Notes under the pieces: model-generated
Told to the model about the DNA's origin: nothing
Seen by the model: the letters and a program-made list of their open reading frames with translations, nothing else
Database searches by the model: none
In this document: piece by piece, positions 46,401 to 58,600 of the stretch
Numbering within the stretch: the stretch's first letter is position 1
How the letters are laid out: every line of letters starts with the position of its first letter
DNA from: Orobanche coerulescens
Taxonomy: Eukaryota > Streptophyta > Magnoliopsida > Lamiales > Orobanchaceae
NCBI GenBank assembly: GCA_033398695.1
Contig: JAWKAU010000229.1
Location: 1-64,000 of the forward strand
DNA length: 64,000 bases
Direction of reading: 5' to 3'
Translations under genes and position numbers: made by a program

Positions 46401-49400
46401 CATGCATAAAAAATGTGTAAAAACAAACAGAAATGGGTAAAAACGTATGGAAACAGATGAAAAGGGACTAAACGTGTAAATCGTGTTGTTGGATTAGTTC
46501 GGTTTCATTAAATCGGTTATAATTTTGTTCGGGTCATATCACGTGCATAAAAAAGTGTAAAAACAAATGAAATGGGTAAAAATGTATGGAAACGGATGAA
46601 AAGGGACTAAACGTGTAAATCGTGTTGTTGGATTAGTTCGGTCTCATTAAATCGGTTATAATTTTATTCGGTCATATCATGTTCATAAAAACGTGTAAAA
46701 ACAAATGAAATGGGTAAAAACGTATGGAAACGGATGAAAATGAACTAAACGTGTAAATCGTGTTGTTGGATTAGTTCGGTCTCATTAAATCGGTTATAAT
46801 TTTATTCGGGTCATAACACGTGCATAAAAAACGTGTAGAAACAAACAGAAATGGGTAAAAACGTATGGAAACGAATGAAAAGGGACTAAACGTGTAAATC
46901 GTGTTGTTGGATTAGTTCGGTCTCATTAAATCGGTTATAATTTTATTCGGGTCATAACACGTGCATAAAAAACGTGTAAAAACAAACAGAAATGGGTAAA
47001 AACGTATGGAAACGGATGAAAAGGGACTAAACGTGTAAATCGTGTTGTTGGATTAGTTCGGTCTCATTAAATCGGTTATAATTTTATTCGGGTCATATCA
47101 CGTGCATAAAAAATGTGTAAAAACAAACAGAAATGGTTAAAAACGTATGTAAACGGATGAAAAGGGACTAAACGTGTAAATCGTGTTGTTGGATTAGTTC
47201 GGTCTCATTAAATCGGTTATAATTTTATTCGGGTCATAACACGTGCATAAAAAACGTGTAAAAACAAACAGAAATGGGTAAAGACGTATGGAAACGGATG
47301 AAAAGGGACTAAACGTGTAAATCGTGTTGTTGGATTAGTTCGGTCTCATTAAATCGGTTATAATTTTATTCGGGTCATATCACGTGCATAAAAAATGTGT
47401 AAAAACAAACAGAAATGGGTAAAAACGTATGGAAACGGATGAAAAATGACTAAACGTGTAAATCGTGTTGTTGGATTAGTTCGGTCTCATTAAATCGGTT
47501 ATAATTTTATTCGGGTCATAACACGTGCATAAAATTAGTGTAAAAACAAACAGAACTGGGTAATATCGTATGGAAACGGATGAAAAGGGACTAAACGTGT
47601 AAATCGTGTTGTTGGATTAGTTCGGTCTCATTAAATAGGTTATAATTTTATTCGGGTCATATCACGTTCATAAAAAACGTGTAAAAACAAACAGAAATGG
47701 GTAAAAACGTATGGAAACGGATGAAAAGGGACTAAACGTGTAAATCGTGTTGTTGGATTAGTTCGGTCTCATTAAATCGGTTATAATTTTATACGGGTCA
47801 TAACACGCATAAAAACGTGTAAAAACAAATGAAATGGGTAAAAAGTATGGAAACGGATGAAAAGGGACTAAACGTGTAAATCGTGTTGTCGATTAGTTCG
47901 GTCTCATTAAATCGGTTATAATTTTATTCGGGTCATATCACATGCATAAAAAACGTGTAAAAACAAACAGAATTGGGTAAAAACGTATGGAAACAGATGA
48001 AAAGGGACTAAACGTGTAAATCGTGTTGTTGGATTAGTTTGGTCTCATTAAATCGGTTATAATTTTATTCGGGTCATATCACACATGCATAAAAAACGTG
48101 TAAAAACAAACAGAAATGGGTAAAAACGTATGGAAACAGATGAAAAGGGACTAAACGTGTAAATTGTGTTGTTGGATTAGTTCGGTTTCATTAAATCGGT
48201 TATAATTTTGTTCGGGTCATATCACGTGCATAAAAAAAGTGTAAAAACAAACAGAAATGGGTAAAAAAGTATGGAAACGGATGAAAAGGGACTAAACGTG
48301 TAAATCGTGTTGTTGGATTAGTTCGGTCTCATTAAATCGGTTATAATTTTATTCGGGTCATATCACATGCATAAAAAACGTGTAAAAAAAAACAGAAATG
48401 GGTAAAAACGTATGGAAACAGATGAAAAGGGACTAAACGTGTAAATCGTGTTGTTGGATTAGTTTGGTCTCATTAAATCGGTTATAATTTTATTCGGGTC
48501 ATATCACACATGCATAAAAAACGTGTAAAAACAAACAGAAATGGGTAAAAACGTATGGAAATAGATGAAAAGGGACTAAACGTGTAAATCGTGTTGTTGG
48601 ATTAGTTCGGTTTCATTAAATCGGTTATAATTTTGTTCGGGTCATATCACGTGCATAAAAAAAGTGTAAAAACAAACAGAAATGGGTAAAAATGTATGGA
48701 AACGGATGAAAAGGGACTAAACGTGTAAATCGTGTTGTTGGATTAGTTCGGTCTCATTAAATCGGTTATAATTTTATTCGGGTCATATCATGTTCATAAA
48801 AAACGTGTAAAAACAAACAGAAATGGGTAAAAACGTATGGAAACGGATGAAAATGAACTAAACGTGTAAATCGTGTTGTTGGATTAGTTCGGTCTCATTA
48901 AATCGGTTATAATTTTATTCGGGTCATAACACGTGCATAAAAAACGTGTAGAAACAAACAGAAATGGGTAAAAACGTATGGAAACGGATGAAAAGGGACT
49001 AAACGTGTAAATCGTGTTGTTGGATTAGTTCGGTCTCATTAAATCGGTTATAATTTTATTCGGGTCATAACACGTGCATAAAAACGTGTAAAAACAAACA
49101 GAAATGGGTAAAAACGTATGGAAACGGATGAAAAGGGACTAAACGTGTAAATCGTGTTGTTGGATTAGTTCGGTCTCATTAAATCGGTTATAATTTTATT
49201 CGGGTCATATCACGTGCATAAAAAATGTGTAAAAACAAACAGAAATGGGTAAAAACGTATGGAAACGGATGAAAAGGGACTAAACGTGTAAATCGTGTTG
49301 TTGGATTAGTTCGGTCTCATTAAATCGGTTATAATTTTATTCGGGTCATAACACGTGCATAAAAAACGTGTAAAAACAAACAGAAATGGGTAAAAACGTA

Positions 49401-52400
49401 TGGAAACGGATGAAAAGGGACTAAACGTGTAAATCGTGTTGTTGGATTAGTTCGGTCTCATTAAATCGGTTATAATTTTATTCGGGTCATATCACGTGCA
49501 TAAAAAATGTGTAAAAACAAACAGAAATGGGTAAAAACGTATGGAAACGGATGAAAAGGGACTAAACGTGTAAATCGTGTTGTTGGATTAGTTCGGTCTC
49601 ATTAAATCGGTTATAATTTTATTCGGGTCATAACACGTGCATAAAAAACGTGTAAAAACAAACAGAAATGGGTAAAAACGTATGGAAACGGATGAAAAGG
49701 GACTAAACGTGTAAATCGTGTTGTTGGATTAGTTCGGTCTCATTAAATCGGTTATAATTTTATTCGGGTCATATCACGTTCATAAAAAACGTGTAAAAAC
49801 AAACAGAAATGGGTAAAAACGTATGGAAACGGATGAAAAGGGACTAAACGTGTAAATCGTGTTGTTGGATTAGTTCGGTCTCATTAAATCGGTTATAATT
49901 TTATTCGGGTCATAACACGTGCATAAAAAACGTGTAAAAACAAACAGAAATGGGTAAAAAAGTATGGAAACGGATGAAAAGGGACTAAACGTGTAAATCG
50001 TGTTGTTGGATTAGTTCGGTCTCATTAAATCGGTTATAATTTTATTCGGGTCATATCACATGCATAAAAAACGTGTAAAAACAAACAGAAATGGGTAAAA
50101 ACGTATGGAAACGGATGAAAAGGGACTAAACGTGTAAATCGTGTTGTTGGATTAGTTTGGTCTCATTAAATCGGTTATAATTTTATTCGGGTCATATCAC
50201 ACATACATAAAAAAACGTATAAAAACAAACAGAAATGGGTAAAAACGTATGGAAACAGATGAAAAGGGACTAAACGTGTAAATTGTGTTGTTGGATTAGT
50301 TCGGTTTCATTAAATCGGTTATAATTTTGTTCGGGTCATATCACGTGCATAAAAAAAGTGTAAAAACAAACAGAAATGGGTAAAAAAGTATGGAAACGGA
50401 TGAAAAGGGACTAAACGTGTAAATCGTGTTGTTGGATTAGTTCGGTCTCATTAAATCGGTTATAATTTTATTCGGGTCATATCACATGCATAAAAAATGT
50501 GTAAAAACAAATAGAAATGGGTAAAAACGTATGGAAACAGATGAAAAGGGACTAAACGTGTAAATCGTGTTGTTGGATTAGTTTGGTCTCATTAAATCGG
50601 TTATAATTTTATTCGGGTCATATCACACATGCATAAAAAACGTGTAAAAACAAACAGAAATGGGTAAAAACGTATGGAAACAGATGAAAAGGGACTAAAC
50701 GTGTAAATCGTGTTGTTGGATTAGTTCGGTTTCATTAAATCGGTTATAATTTTGTTCGGGTCATATCACGTGCATAAAAAAAGTGTAAAAACAAACAGAA
50801 ATGGGTAAAAACGTATGGAAACGGATGAAAAGGGACTAAACGTGTAAATCGTGTTGTTGGATTAGTTCGGTCTCATTAAATCGTTTATAATTTTATTCGG
50901 GTCATATCACATTCATAAAAAACGTGTAAAAACAAACAGAAATGGGTAAAAACGTATGGAAACGGATGAAAAGGAACTAAACGTGTAAATCGTGTTGTTG
51001 GATTAGTTCGGTCTCATTAAATCGGTTATAATTTTATTCGGGTCATAACACGTGCATAAAAAACGTGTAAAAACAAACAGAAATGGGTAAAAACGTATGG
51101 AAACGGATGAAAAGGGACTAAACGTGTAAATCGTGTTGTTGGATTAGTTCGATCTCATTAAATCGGTTATAATTTTATTCGGGTCATATCACGGTCTTAG
51201 AAAACGTGTAAAAACAAACAGAAATGGGTAAAAACGTATGGAAACGGATGAAAAGGGACTAAACGTGTAAATCGTGTTGTTGGATTAGTTCGGTCTCATT
51301 AAATCGGTTATAATTTTATTCGGGTCATATCACGTTCATAAAAAACGTGTAAAAACAAACAGAAATGGGTAAAAAAGTATGGAAACGGATGAAAAGGGAC
51401 TAAACGTGTAAATCGTGTTGTTGGATTAGTTCGGTCTCATTAAATCGGTTATAATTTTATTCGGGTCATATCTCGTGCATAAAAAACGTGTAAAAACAAA
51501 CAGAAATGGGTAAAAACGTATGGAAACAGATGAAAAGGGACTAAACGTGTAAATCGTGTTGTTGGATTAGTTCGGTCTCATTAAATTGGTTATAATTTTA
51601 TCCGGGTCATATCACACATGCATAAAAACGTGTAAAAACAAATAGAAATGGGTAAAAACGTATGGAAACCGATGAAAAGGGACTAAACGTGTAAATCGTG
51701 TTGTTGGATTTGTTCGGTTTCATTAAATCGGTTATAATTTTGTTCGGGTCATATCACGTGCATAAAAAAAGTGTAAAAACAAACAGAAATGGGTAAAAAC
51801 GTATGGAAACGGATGAAAAGGGACTAAACGTGTAAATCGTGTTGTTGGATTAGTTCGGTCTCATTAAATCGGTTATAATTTTATTCGGGTCATATCACGT
51901 TCATAAAAAACGTGTAAAAACAAACAGAAATGGGTAAAAACGTATGGAAACGGATGAAAAGGAACTAAACGTGTAAATCGTGTTGTTGGATTAGTTCGGT
52001 CTCATTAAATCGGTTATAATTTTATTCGGGTCATAACACGTGCATAAAAAACGTGTAAAAACAAACAGAAATGGGTAAAAACGTATGGAAACGGATGAAA
52101 AGGGACTAAACGTGTAAATCGTGTTGTTGGATTAGTTCGGTCTCACTAAATCGGTTATAATTTTATTCGGGTCATATCACGTTCATAAAAAACGTGTAAA
52201 AACAAACAGAAATGGGTCAAAACGTATGGAAACGGATGAAAAGGGACTAAACGTGTAAATCGTGTTGTTGGATTAGTTCGGTCTCATTAAATCGGTTATA
52301 ATTTTATTCGGGTCATATCGCATGCATAAAAAACGTGTAAAAACAAACAGAAATGGGTAAAAACGTATGGAAACAGATGAAACGGGACTAAACGTGTAAA

Positions 52401-52645
52401 TCATGTTGTTGGATTAGTTCGGTCTCATTAAATCGGTTATAATTTTATTCGGGTCATATCACGTTCATAAAAAACATGTAAAAACAAACAGAAATGGGTA
52501 AAAACGTATGGAAACAGTTGAAAAGGGACTAAACGTGTAAATCGTGTTGTTGGATTAGTTCGGTCTCATTAAATCGGTTATAATTTTATTCGGGTCATAT
52601 CACGTGCATAAAAAACGTGTAAAAACAAACAGAAATGGGTAAAAA
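40489..52645. repeat. ~141-bp tandem satellite array, about 86 copies
   Basis: Head-to-tail monomers of about 141 bp: the start TAAAAACAAACAG recurs at 40489, 40630 and 40771, and the last complete start is near 52619. Monomers are AT-rich and contain TCATTAAATCGGTTATAA and TCGGGTCATATCACGTGCAT. Variation concentrates in the segment after TTCGGGTCAT and allows variant types to be followed; an eight-monomer series recurs four times. There is no coding potential. Its size and arrangement fit a heterochromatic or centromere-linked satellite, but nothing in the sequence proves centromere function. Confidence 0.97.
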
Positions 52646-53618
52646 TGTAACACTCCCAAATCCTAATGGGTTATTACAGTGCCGTGGACCCCACGCCAGG
52701 AGATCCACCAGGCGAACATGACTAAAATACATTAAATTAAACAACAAGGGAAAATCATAGTCCCTACCATGATATCGGACACAATATTCCGATAAGGAAT
52801 TTCAACGACAATGATGGGCCTACATGGCCAAAAATAAAATACAACAACCTCCACGAGCATTTGCTCGGGTAAAACATAATGACAAAGGATCGACACACCG
52901 GAGAACACTCCAACCGATCGACCAACATTAACAACTCGGACTAGTATCGCTCGAATGCCTCGCCGCCATCATCATGCCCCCGTGTCTCAACTCTCTCCTC
53001 GCAAGCACCTAAAACATGAAAACATGTTCCGCCCCACTGGTCACCATCCAGATAATGAATATCAAATACATGTATAACATGATATGCATCCAAAGGCGTA
53101 ATGAAACGGTACAATGATAATAATAATACGAGATGCTCACAAACCAATATAAGAACCGAGCATTCGTGAAATACTATGCCCACGGCATACTATTAATAAT
53201 TGTCAACAAGGTTAGAACATAAGTGCCCAACGGCGAATCATAATCACAGAGTACCACAATGAATTACACGACATGAACCAAACCAATCGAATTAATTATG
53301 AATCACAATGCCCGAAGGCTCCAATGAAATTACCAAGACAATCACAAAGGCCTTAAAGACACTCAAATTAAGTCACAAATATCACAATCACATGAAGTCG
53401 AAACAGCAAGTCAAGTATTGATTAGGGCCGGCCACGCACGGCCGTATCACAATTAGGGTCGGCCACGGCATCCACCAGATCACAATTAGGGTCGGGCCAC
53501 GGCATCCAGCCGTATCACAATTAGGGCCGAAGCCACGGCATCCAGCCGTATCACAATTAGGGCCGAAGCCACGGCATCCAGCCGTATCACAATTAAGGCC
53601 GAAGCCACGGCATGAAGC
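52646..53618 (-). repeat. LTR F, part 1 (3' end of a minus-strand gypsy LTR)
   Basis: Starts TGTAACACTCCC on the plus strand, directly at the satellite edge. Hairpins are at 52754-52773 (ATCATAGT/ACCATGAT) and 52796-52810 (ATTCC/GGAAT, loop GATAA). This is a separate LTR family from A to E, related only in ends and hairpins. It is cut near 53618 by copia element K and resumes at 60454. No ORF here is credible. Confidence 0.82.
53415..53618 (-). repeat. 36-bp tandem repeats in LTR F
   Basis: Five to six copies of a 36-bp unit containing CCACGGCATCCAGCCGTATC. The first are degraded and the later ones nearly identical. About three more copies continue at 60454-60550 after element K. The period is a multiple of three, which gives periodic but meaningless ORFs. 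Confidence 0.88.
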
Positions 53619-54708
53619 TCTGAAAGACTGATGGGGATAGGGTATCTCACTTATAGATTAATTAGATTAATCTATATTAAAGATTAATTGTTTAATTTAG
53701 TTGCCATTACATGTTGTATGAAATCCTTATGTGATGGTGATATAGCTCGTGGACTTAGTTTTTGATTTGTTCGATTCGATTGGGTTGTAAAGGCCGTTTT
53801 GAGCCTATTTATATTTACTAGAAAATTTGTATAGGATGCATTTTTCAATGATGTAAGTATTATTTTGGGTATGACGAAGACCGAAGACAACCGACCGAGA
53901 AGACGAAGAATCGAAGACTGTATTTTTTTTATTTATTGGGTCATTCGCTTGGCCCAGTACTTAGGAATTAGGTCCATGAGCTATATGTTGGTAGTAACTA
54001 GGTTACTATTTTCTGTTTTTCATTTTGAATGATTGACAAACATACAAACGCGCGTATAAATGAATTAATGTGCAAAGTGTAACATTAATCGCGAAATTCT
54101 CCCGACAACAAACAGACTAAGTTTGAAAAAGGTTACGAGGTTTCCTACCCTCCATCAAACTCGTAGAAAATTGATACCCGAGCTGATGTGCTATGCTTCC
54201 GAGTTATCGGGGTAGTACATTTGGTAGAGGTTGAAAAATTCTTGAGTGCATTAGATGCCTTCGGTTGGTGATAAATTTCGCCCTAGAAACCCGATAGGTT
54301 GCCGGTGAGATTCAATAGTCAAACCGATAGACGTTGATGGTCAACAACTTAGATAGTCCGGATTGCCAAGAAACCCGATAGGTTGAGGCATGAAGACTAG
54401 GGGGAAAAGAAGATCAAATCATCCGTGAGACGGGTTGGTGTTAGACACCACTTTACATAAATTAATTGGCAAGAAACCTGATAGGTTGCGTCTGTTAAAA
54501 TTTGTAAAGAACTTGATCACCACTAAGAAGTCGATCTAACCATGATTTCCGGATTATAACATGGGAGTGTATAATTCCGATAAAATTAGTGGGAGCCGAG
54601 ACAAGAATTATACAAAGCCCTTAAGTTCTATACTCGGTCATAATTAAACAAGTCACTAATTTAATCTTGTCTAAATCTTTGCAGAAAACGAAATTGAATC
54701 TCTCTAAA
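53619..54708 (+). other. Element K leader with three short repeats
   Basis: About 1.1 kb without an ORF. The motif AGAAACCCGATAGGTTG occurs at about 54285-54301 and 54369-54385 and, with one change, at 54472-54488. An 18-bp word, GATAGGGTATCTCACTTA (53636-53653), also occurs inside pol at 56936-56953, suggesting a rearranged left end. Confidence 0.6.
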
Positions 54709-55230
54709 ATGGCTAAAAACCCACTTGCAATACTACTTGAAAATAATCTCCTAACTGGCCCTAACTTTGTTGACTGGTTGCGGAATCTGATGATTGTACT
54801 CAGTATGGAGTCTCGGGATACGCCTTGGAGGCGGACATTCCACCGACTCCAATCCGACTAGGGGTAATCAGAAGACATTGACGCCCATGAAAAATGGGTC
54901 AAGGATGATGTGCTAGTCCGTGGTTTTATGATGGGCTCAATGACTAATGAGTCGCAGAGAGCGCACGAGAAAATGACTTCGCTAGGCGATTCTCGCACAC
55001 TTGACCGAACTTTATGGAGAGCAAAGAGGACCGCTAGATATGAGATATCAAAGCGGTTGTTCAAAGGCTAGGATGAAAGAAGGGGAGAAAGTGGGAGACC
55101 ACATCCTCAAGATGATCTCTATGATTGAGAGGCTCGAGGTGCTCAACTTTAATATGGATTTATCCCTTCAAATTGATCTCATCCTTCAATCTCTACCGAC
55201 TCTTTCACGCAGCTTGTAATGAATTTCAAC
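54709..55230 (+). pseudogene. Element K gag, broken
   Basis: Copia-type gag starting at ATG 54709 (MAKNPLAILLENNLLTGPNF), with the W-L-R-N-L-M-I-V-L motif of the UBN2/gag family. The frame stops at 54859-54861. Gag homology continues in other frames: E-K-W-V-K-D-D-V-L near 54887, then E-G-E-K-V-G-D-H-I-L-K-M-I near 55081. Gag would build the virus-like particle; this copy is dead. Confidence 0.85.
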
Positions 55231-55940
55231 CGTAATGAAATTACATGCACATTAGTCGGGCTAATGAATAAACCGGTGACGGCGCAGCCTAACATGAAGA
55301 CTAAACCGAGAGAGGTCATCTTGTGATTTCTTCCGGGCCTAAGAGGTCCAAGAACAAGAAGAAAAAGACCTACGAGCAAGACAAACCCAAGAAAGGGGTG
55401 CAAAAGGAAAGGGCAAGGCCCGAAAGGTTCAAAAGGTAGGCGGTCCAAAACCTACTGGACAAATGCCTTGAATGCGGTGAGTGGGCCATCGCGAAGGACT
55501 TGTCCCAAGATTAATGGCGCATCGTGCACGGAACTTTTGTTTTTGAAACTAATTGTTCCGCTATCGTATATTCTCGCTTCATGGATTCTCGATTCAGTGC
55601 CACTTCTCACATTTGTACTATGAATCGTGATCTGGAACGGTAGAAAACTTGAAGTCGGGAAATAATGATCACCGTTGGAAGCGGACAAAGTGTCGAGGCA
55701 ACCGATATGGATCAATCCTTCCGGGTTTAGAATCGGTTTTATTTTGACATTAGATGAAGTACTTGTTTTGCCCAAGGGGCATAAAACATCAGATCCATTC
55801 CAGTCTTGGACCGAAAGGATTTTGTTTCTTCATTGGCAATGGCGCTTGTAAAATTTATTTTCGAAATAAATTGGTTGGAACAAATACATTGTTGAATGGA
55901 TTATATCATCCGAACATGCAAAATAAAACAAAGTGAACAC
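55231..55940 (+). pseudogene. Element K nucleocapsid and protease remnant
   Basis: A basic Lys-rich stretch (55330-55440) precedes a degenerate zinc knuckle near 55456-55500, where only C-L-E-C-G remains. A protease active site equivalent to D-S-G-A-T-S-H lies at about 55591-55615 but has lost one base, splitting it between frames. The rest is alignable copia protease and linker with multiple breaks. Confidence 0.65.
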
Positions 55941-56990
55941 TATAACTAGGAAACGTGGTAGGCAAGATACTAATCAAGCTCTTAAATGGCACCTTAGACT
56001 TGGTCATGTTGGTCGACCAAGGTTCGAAAATGGAGAAAGATGGACTTTTAAGTCCATTGGGTGTAGAACCCTATCCAACTTGTGAATCTTGCCTTAGAGG
56101 CAAAATGACTAAGTTCCCCTTCACAGGACTTTTGAAAGGGTCGCCGATAAACTTGGATTGGTGCATACCGATGTTTGTGGTGCTTTAGAAGTAGCCCGAG
56201 ACGGATATCAATATTTCATAACGCTCACGATGATCATACTAGGTATGGGATTGTGTACTTAATGAAACATAAATCAAGCCTTTGCTAAATTCAAAGAATT
56301 TAAGGCCCTAGTTGAAAAACAAACTGGATGTCATATCAAAGCACTTCGGACCGAGGTGGAGAATATATGAGCATCGAGTTTGATGAGTTCCTTAAGGAAC
56401 ATGGAATAGTTTCACAATTCACGCCTCAGAACCCCACAGCTTAAATGGTGTTTCGTAAAGGAGAAATCGGACTTTGTTGGACATGGTTCGCTCCATGTTA
56501 AATTACACCGATTTACCTATTTACCCGTGGGGTATGCCTTACTAACCGCCGCCTATATCCTAAATAGATGTCCTTCCAAATCTGCTCCTATCACTCCGCA
56601 TGAGATGTGGAAGGGTAAGAAACCAAGCCTTAATCACATAAGGATCCAGGGATGTCCTACCTATGTCAAAAAGGCTAAGGTGGACAACCGAAGCGAGGTC
56701 CATAAAAGGACGTTTCGTAGGATACCCAGAGGACTCGATGGGTTATCTATTCTACATGCCAAGACCATAGGGTCGTTGTGGCATTACAAGCGCACTTCCT
56801 TGAGGATGAATTCATTCAGAAGGTGGCTCGGTAGAAATATCTCTTTGGAAGAGCATAATGAAACTCCTAAGGAGACATCCGATCGGGGATCAAGAACCGA
56901 ACCTATTGTAACACAACCTCCACTCCGAAGGTCCTGATAGGGTATCTCACTTACTCGAGAGGTATGGCTATACACATGTCGAGGAACCGG
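55941..56990 (+). pseudogene. Element K integrase, broken
   Basis: The pre-integrase zinc finger is recognisable (W-H-L-R-L-G-H near 55985 and C-E-S-C-L-R-G-K near 56080). The catalytic core is fragmented; a segment with D-R-G-G-E-Y and F-D-E-F-L-K-E-H-G-I-V lies at 56350-56410. The open piece 56527-56937 has N-R-C-P-S-K, P-H-E-M-W-K-G-K-K-P and G-C-P-T-Y-V, the conserved end of copia integrase. The arrangement is typical of copia; the protein cannot be made. Confidence 0.85.
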
Positions 56991-57019
56991 GTCTCCACGA
57001 CACACCCGATAGCAAAGGA

Positions 57020-57650
57020 AAACGACTGTCACCTATGACCAAGCGATAGTGGATGTAGACTCCGATAAATGGCAAGAAGCAATGAAAGCCGAGATAGACT
57101 CGATGCATACCAATCAGTCCGGACTCTAGTAGATCTTCCGACCGGCATGAGGACTATTGGAAATAAATGGATCTATAAGAGAAAGACCGATGGGGATGGC
57201 AAGGTTGATGCCTATAAGGCCGTGCTTGTGGCAAAGGGTTATACCCAAAGGGAAGGAATCGATTATCATGATACCTTCTCGCCCGTAGCTATGATAAAGT
57301 CGATTCGCATGATGCTTGCCATTGTCGCTATTATGATTATGAAATATGGCAAATGGATGTCAAAACGGCTTTTCTAAATGGATACCTCGAGGAGGAAATC
57401 TATATGGAATGACCTAAAGGTTTTGTGTCCAAAGCTAATATTCATAAAGTGTGTAAGCCGCAACGAGCCATTTATGGTCCAAGCAAGCTTCTCGGAGTTG
57501 GAACCTTCGATTTGACGGCGATTAAGGACTTTGACTTCAACGAAATGAGGAAGAACCGTGTGTTTACAAAAAGATCGTGGGAGCAACATTGCGTTCTTAG
57601 TACTATATGTAGATGATATTCTACTTATAGGAAATAACATAGCAATGTTT
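57020..57650 (+). pseudogene. Element K reverse transcriptase, broken
   Basis: The N-terminal part 57069-57377 has [21 protein letters not shown] and T-F-S-P-V-A. The next motif ([17 protein letters not shown], about 57357-57408) is in another frame. The catalytic Y-V-D-D box is intact in sequence at 57607-57618, again in a different frame. Confidence 0.88.
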
Positions 57651-58585
57651 CAAAGACCGTGAAAGCTTGGCTTTCTAAAACGTTCTCCATGAAAGACTTG
57701 GGAGAAGCTTCCTATATTCTAGGGATCCGTCTTTACAGAGATAGACCACGAAGAATGATAGGACTTTCCCAAGCCCTTTATATCGATAAAATCCCGAGAA
57801 GATTCAAGATGGATGAATCTAAAAGAGGGTTCCTTCCCATGCGACATGGAATTCATCTCACCACGAAAATGTGTCCTCAAAGTGAGGAAGACAAGAGAGA
57901 GATGAGTAAGGTACCCTATGCCTCGGCAAAGGGGTAGCCTCATGTACGCTATGTTGTGTACGAGACCGACTTAGCCTACGCCGTGAGTATGGTAAGTCGA
58001 TTTCAAGCAAACCCGGAAGGGAACATTGGACCGCCGTAAAGAACATTCTTAAGTACTTAAGAAGAACTAGAGATTTAGTTCTTACTTATGGTGGTGGAGA
58101 ACCAAGGTGATTGGATTCACCGATTCTGATTTTCAAGGAGACAATGACGACTCTAAGTCGACATCCGGTATTTATTTACTCTCAATGGAGGAGCAGATCT
58201 TGGAGAAGCTCCAAGCAAACCGCTACCGCAGATTCCACCGCCAAGCAGAGTATCAAGCCGCCTCGCAGGCTAGCAAAGAAGCATTTTGGATGCGTGTTTA
58301 TACAAGAACTTCAAGTGGTGCCTAACGCGGAGTTGCCTATATCACTATTCTGTGATAATGATGGAGCCGCCGCCCAAGCCAAGGAGCCGAGGGCTCACCA
58401 CAACACCAAGCATATAGAGAGAAAGTACCACATCGTTCGAGAGATGGTGGAAAAAGGATATGTTTCATTGGAAAGAGTAGACTCGTAAGACAATGTCTCC
58501 GACTACCGACTAAGCCATTATCTCGTGCCGTCTTAGAAAGACATCCAAGAGCATGGGTATTGGATACCATGATGTGTGGCATTGA
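57651..58585 (+). pseudogene. Element K RT connection and RNase H, broken
   Basis: Open pieces are 57659-57937 (F-S-M-K-D-L-G-E-A-S-Y-I-L-G-I), 58107-58200 (F-T-D-S-D-F-Q-G-D, the first RNase H Asp motif) and the frame ending at 58486-58488 with K-H-I-E-R-K-Y-H-I-V-R-E-M-V. Homology runs to the polypurine tract at about 58590. RNase H would remove the RNA strand during cDNA synthesis. Confidence 0.83.
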
Positions 58586-58590
58586 GTGCA

Positions 58591-58600
58591 AGTGGGAGAT
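58591..58600 (+). other. Element K polypurine tract
   Basis: AGTGGGAGAT directly before the 3' LTR start TGTTAGG, the usual copia plus-strand primer position. Confidence 0.7.

Noticed and set aside
40489..52645. CRISPR-like array of regular repeats
   Set aside because: Direct tandem satellite with no unique spacers; the whole 141-bp unit repeats.
40489..52645. Functional centromere
   Set aside because: Monomer length and array structure are compatible, but sequence alone cannot show CENH3 occupancy, so I report only a satellite.
52941..53183. 80-codon minus-strand ORF in LTR F
   Set aside because: No recognisable domain, no second copy to compare, and it lies inside an LTR.
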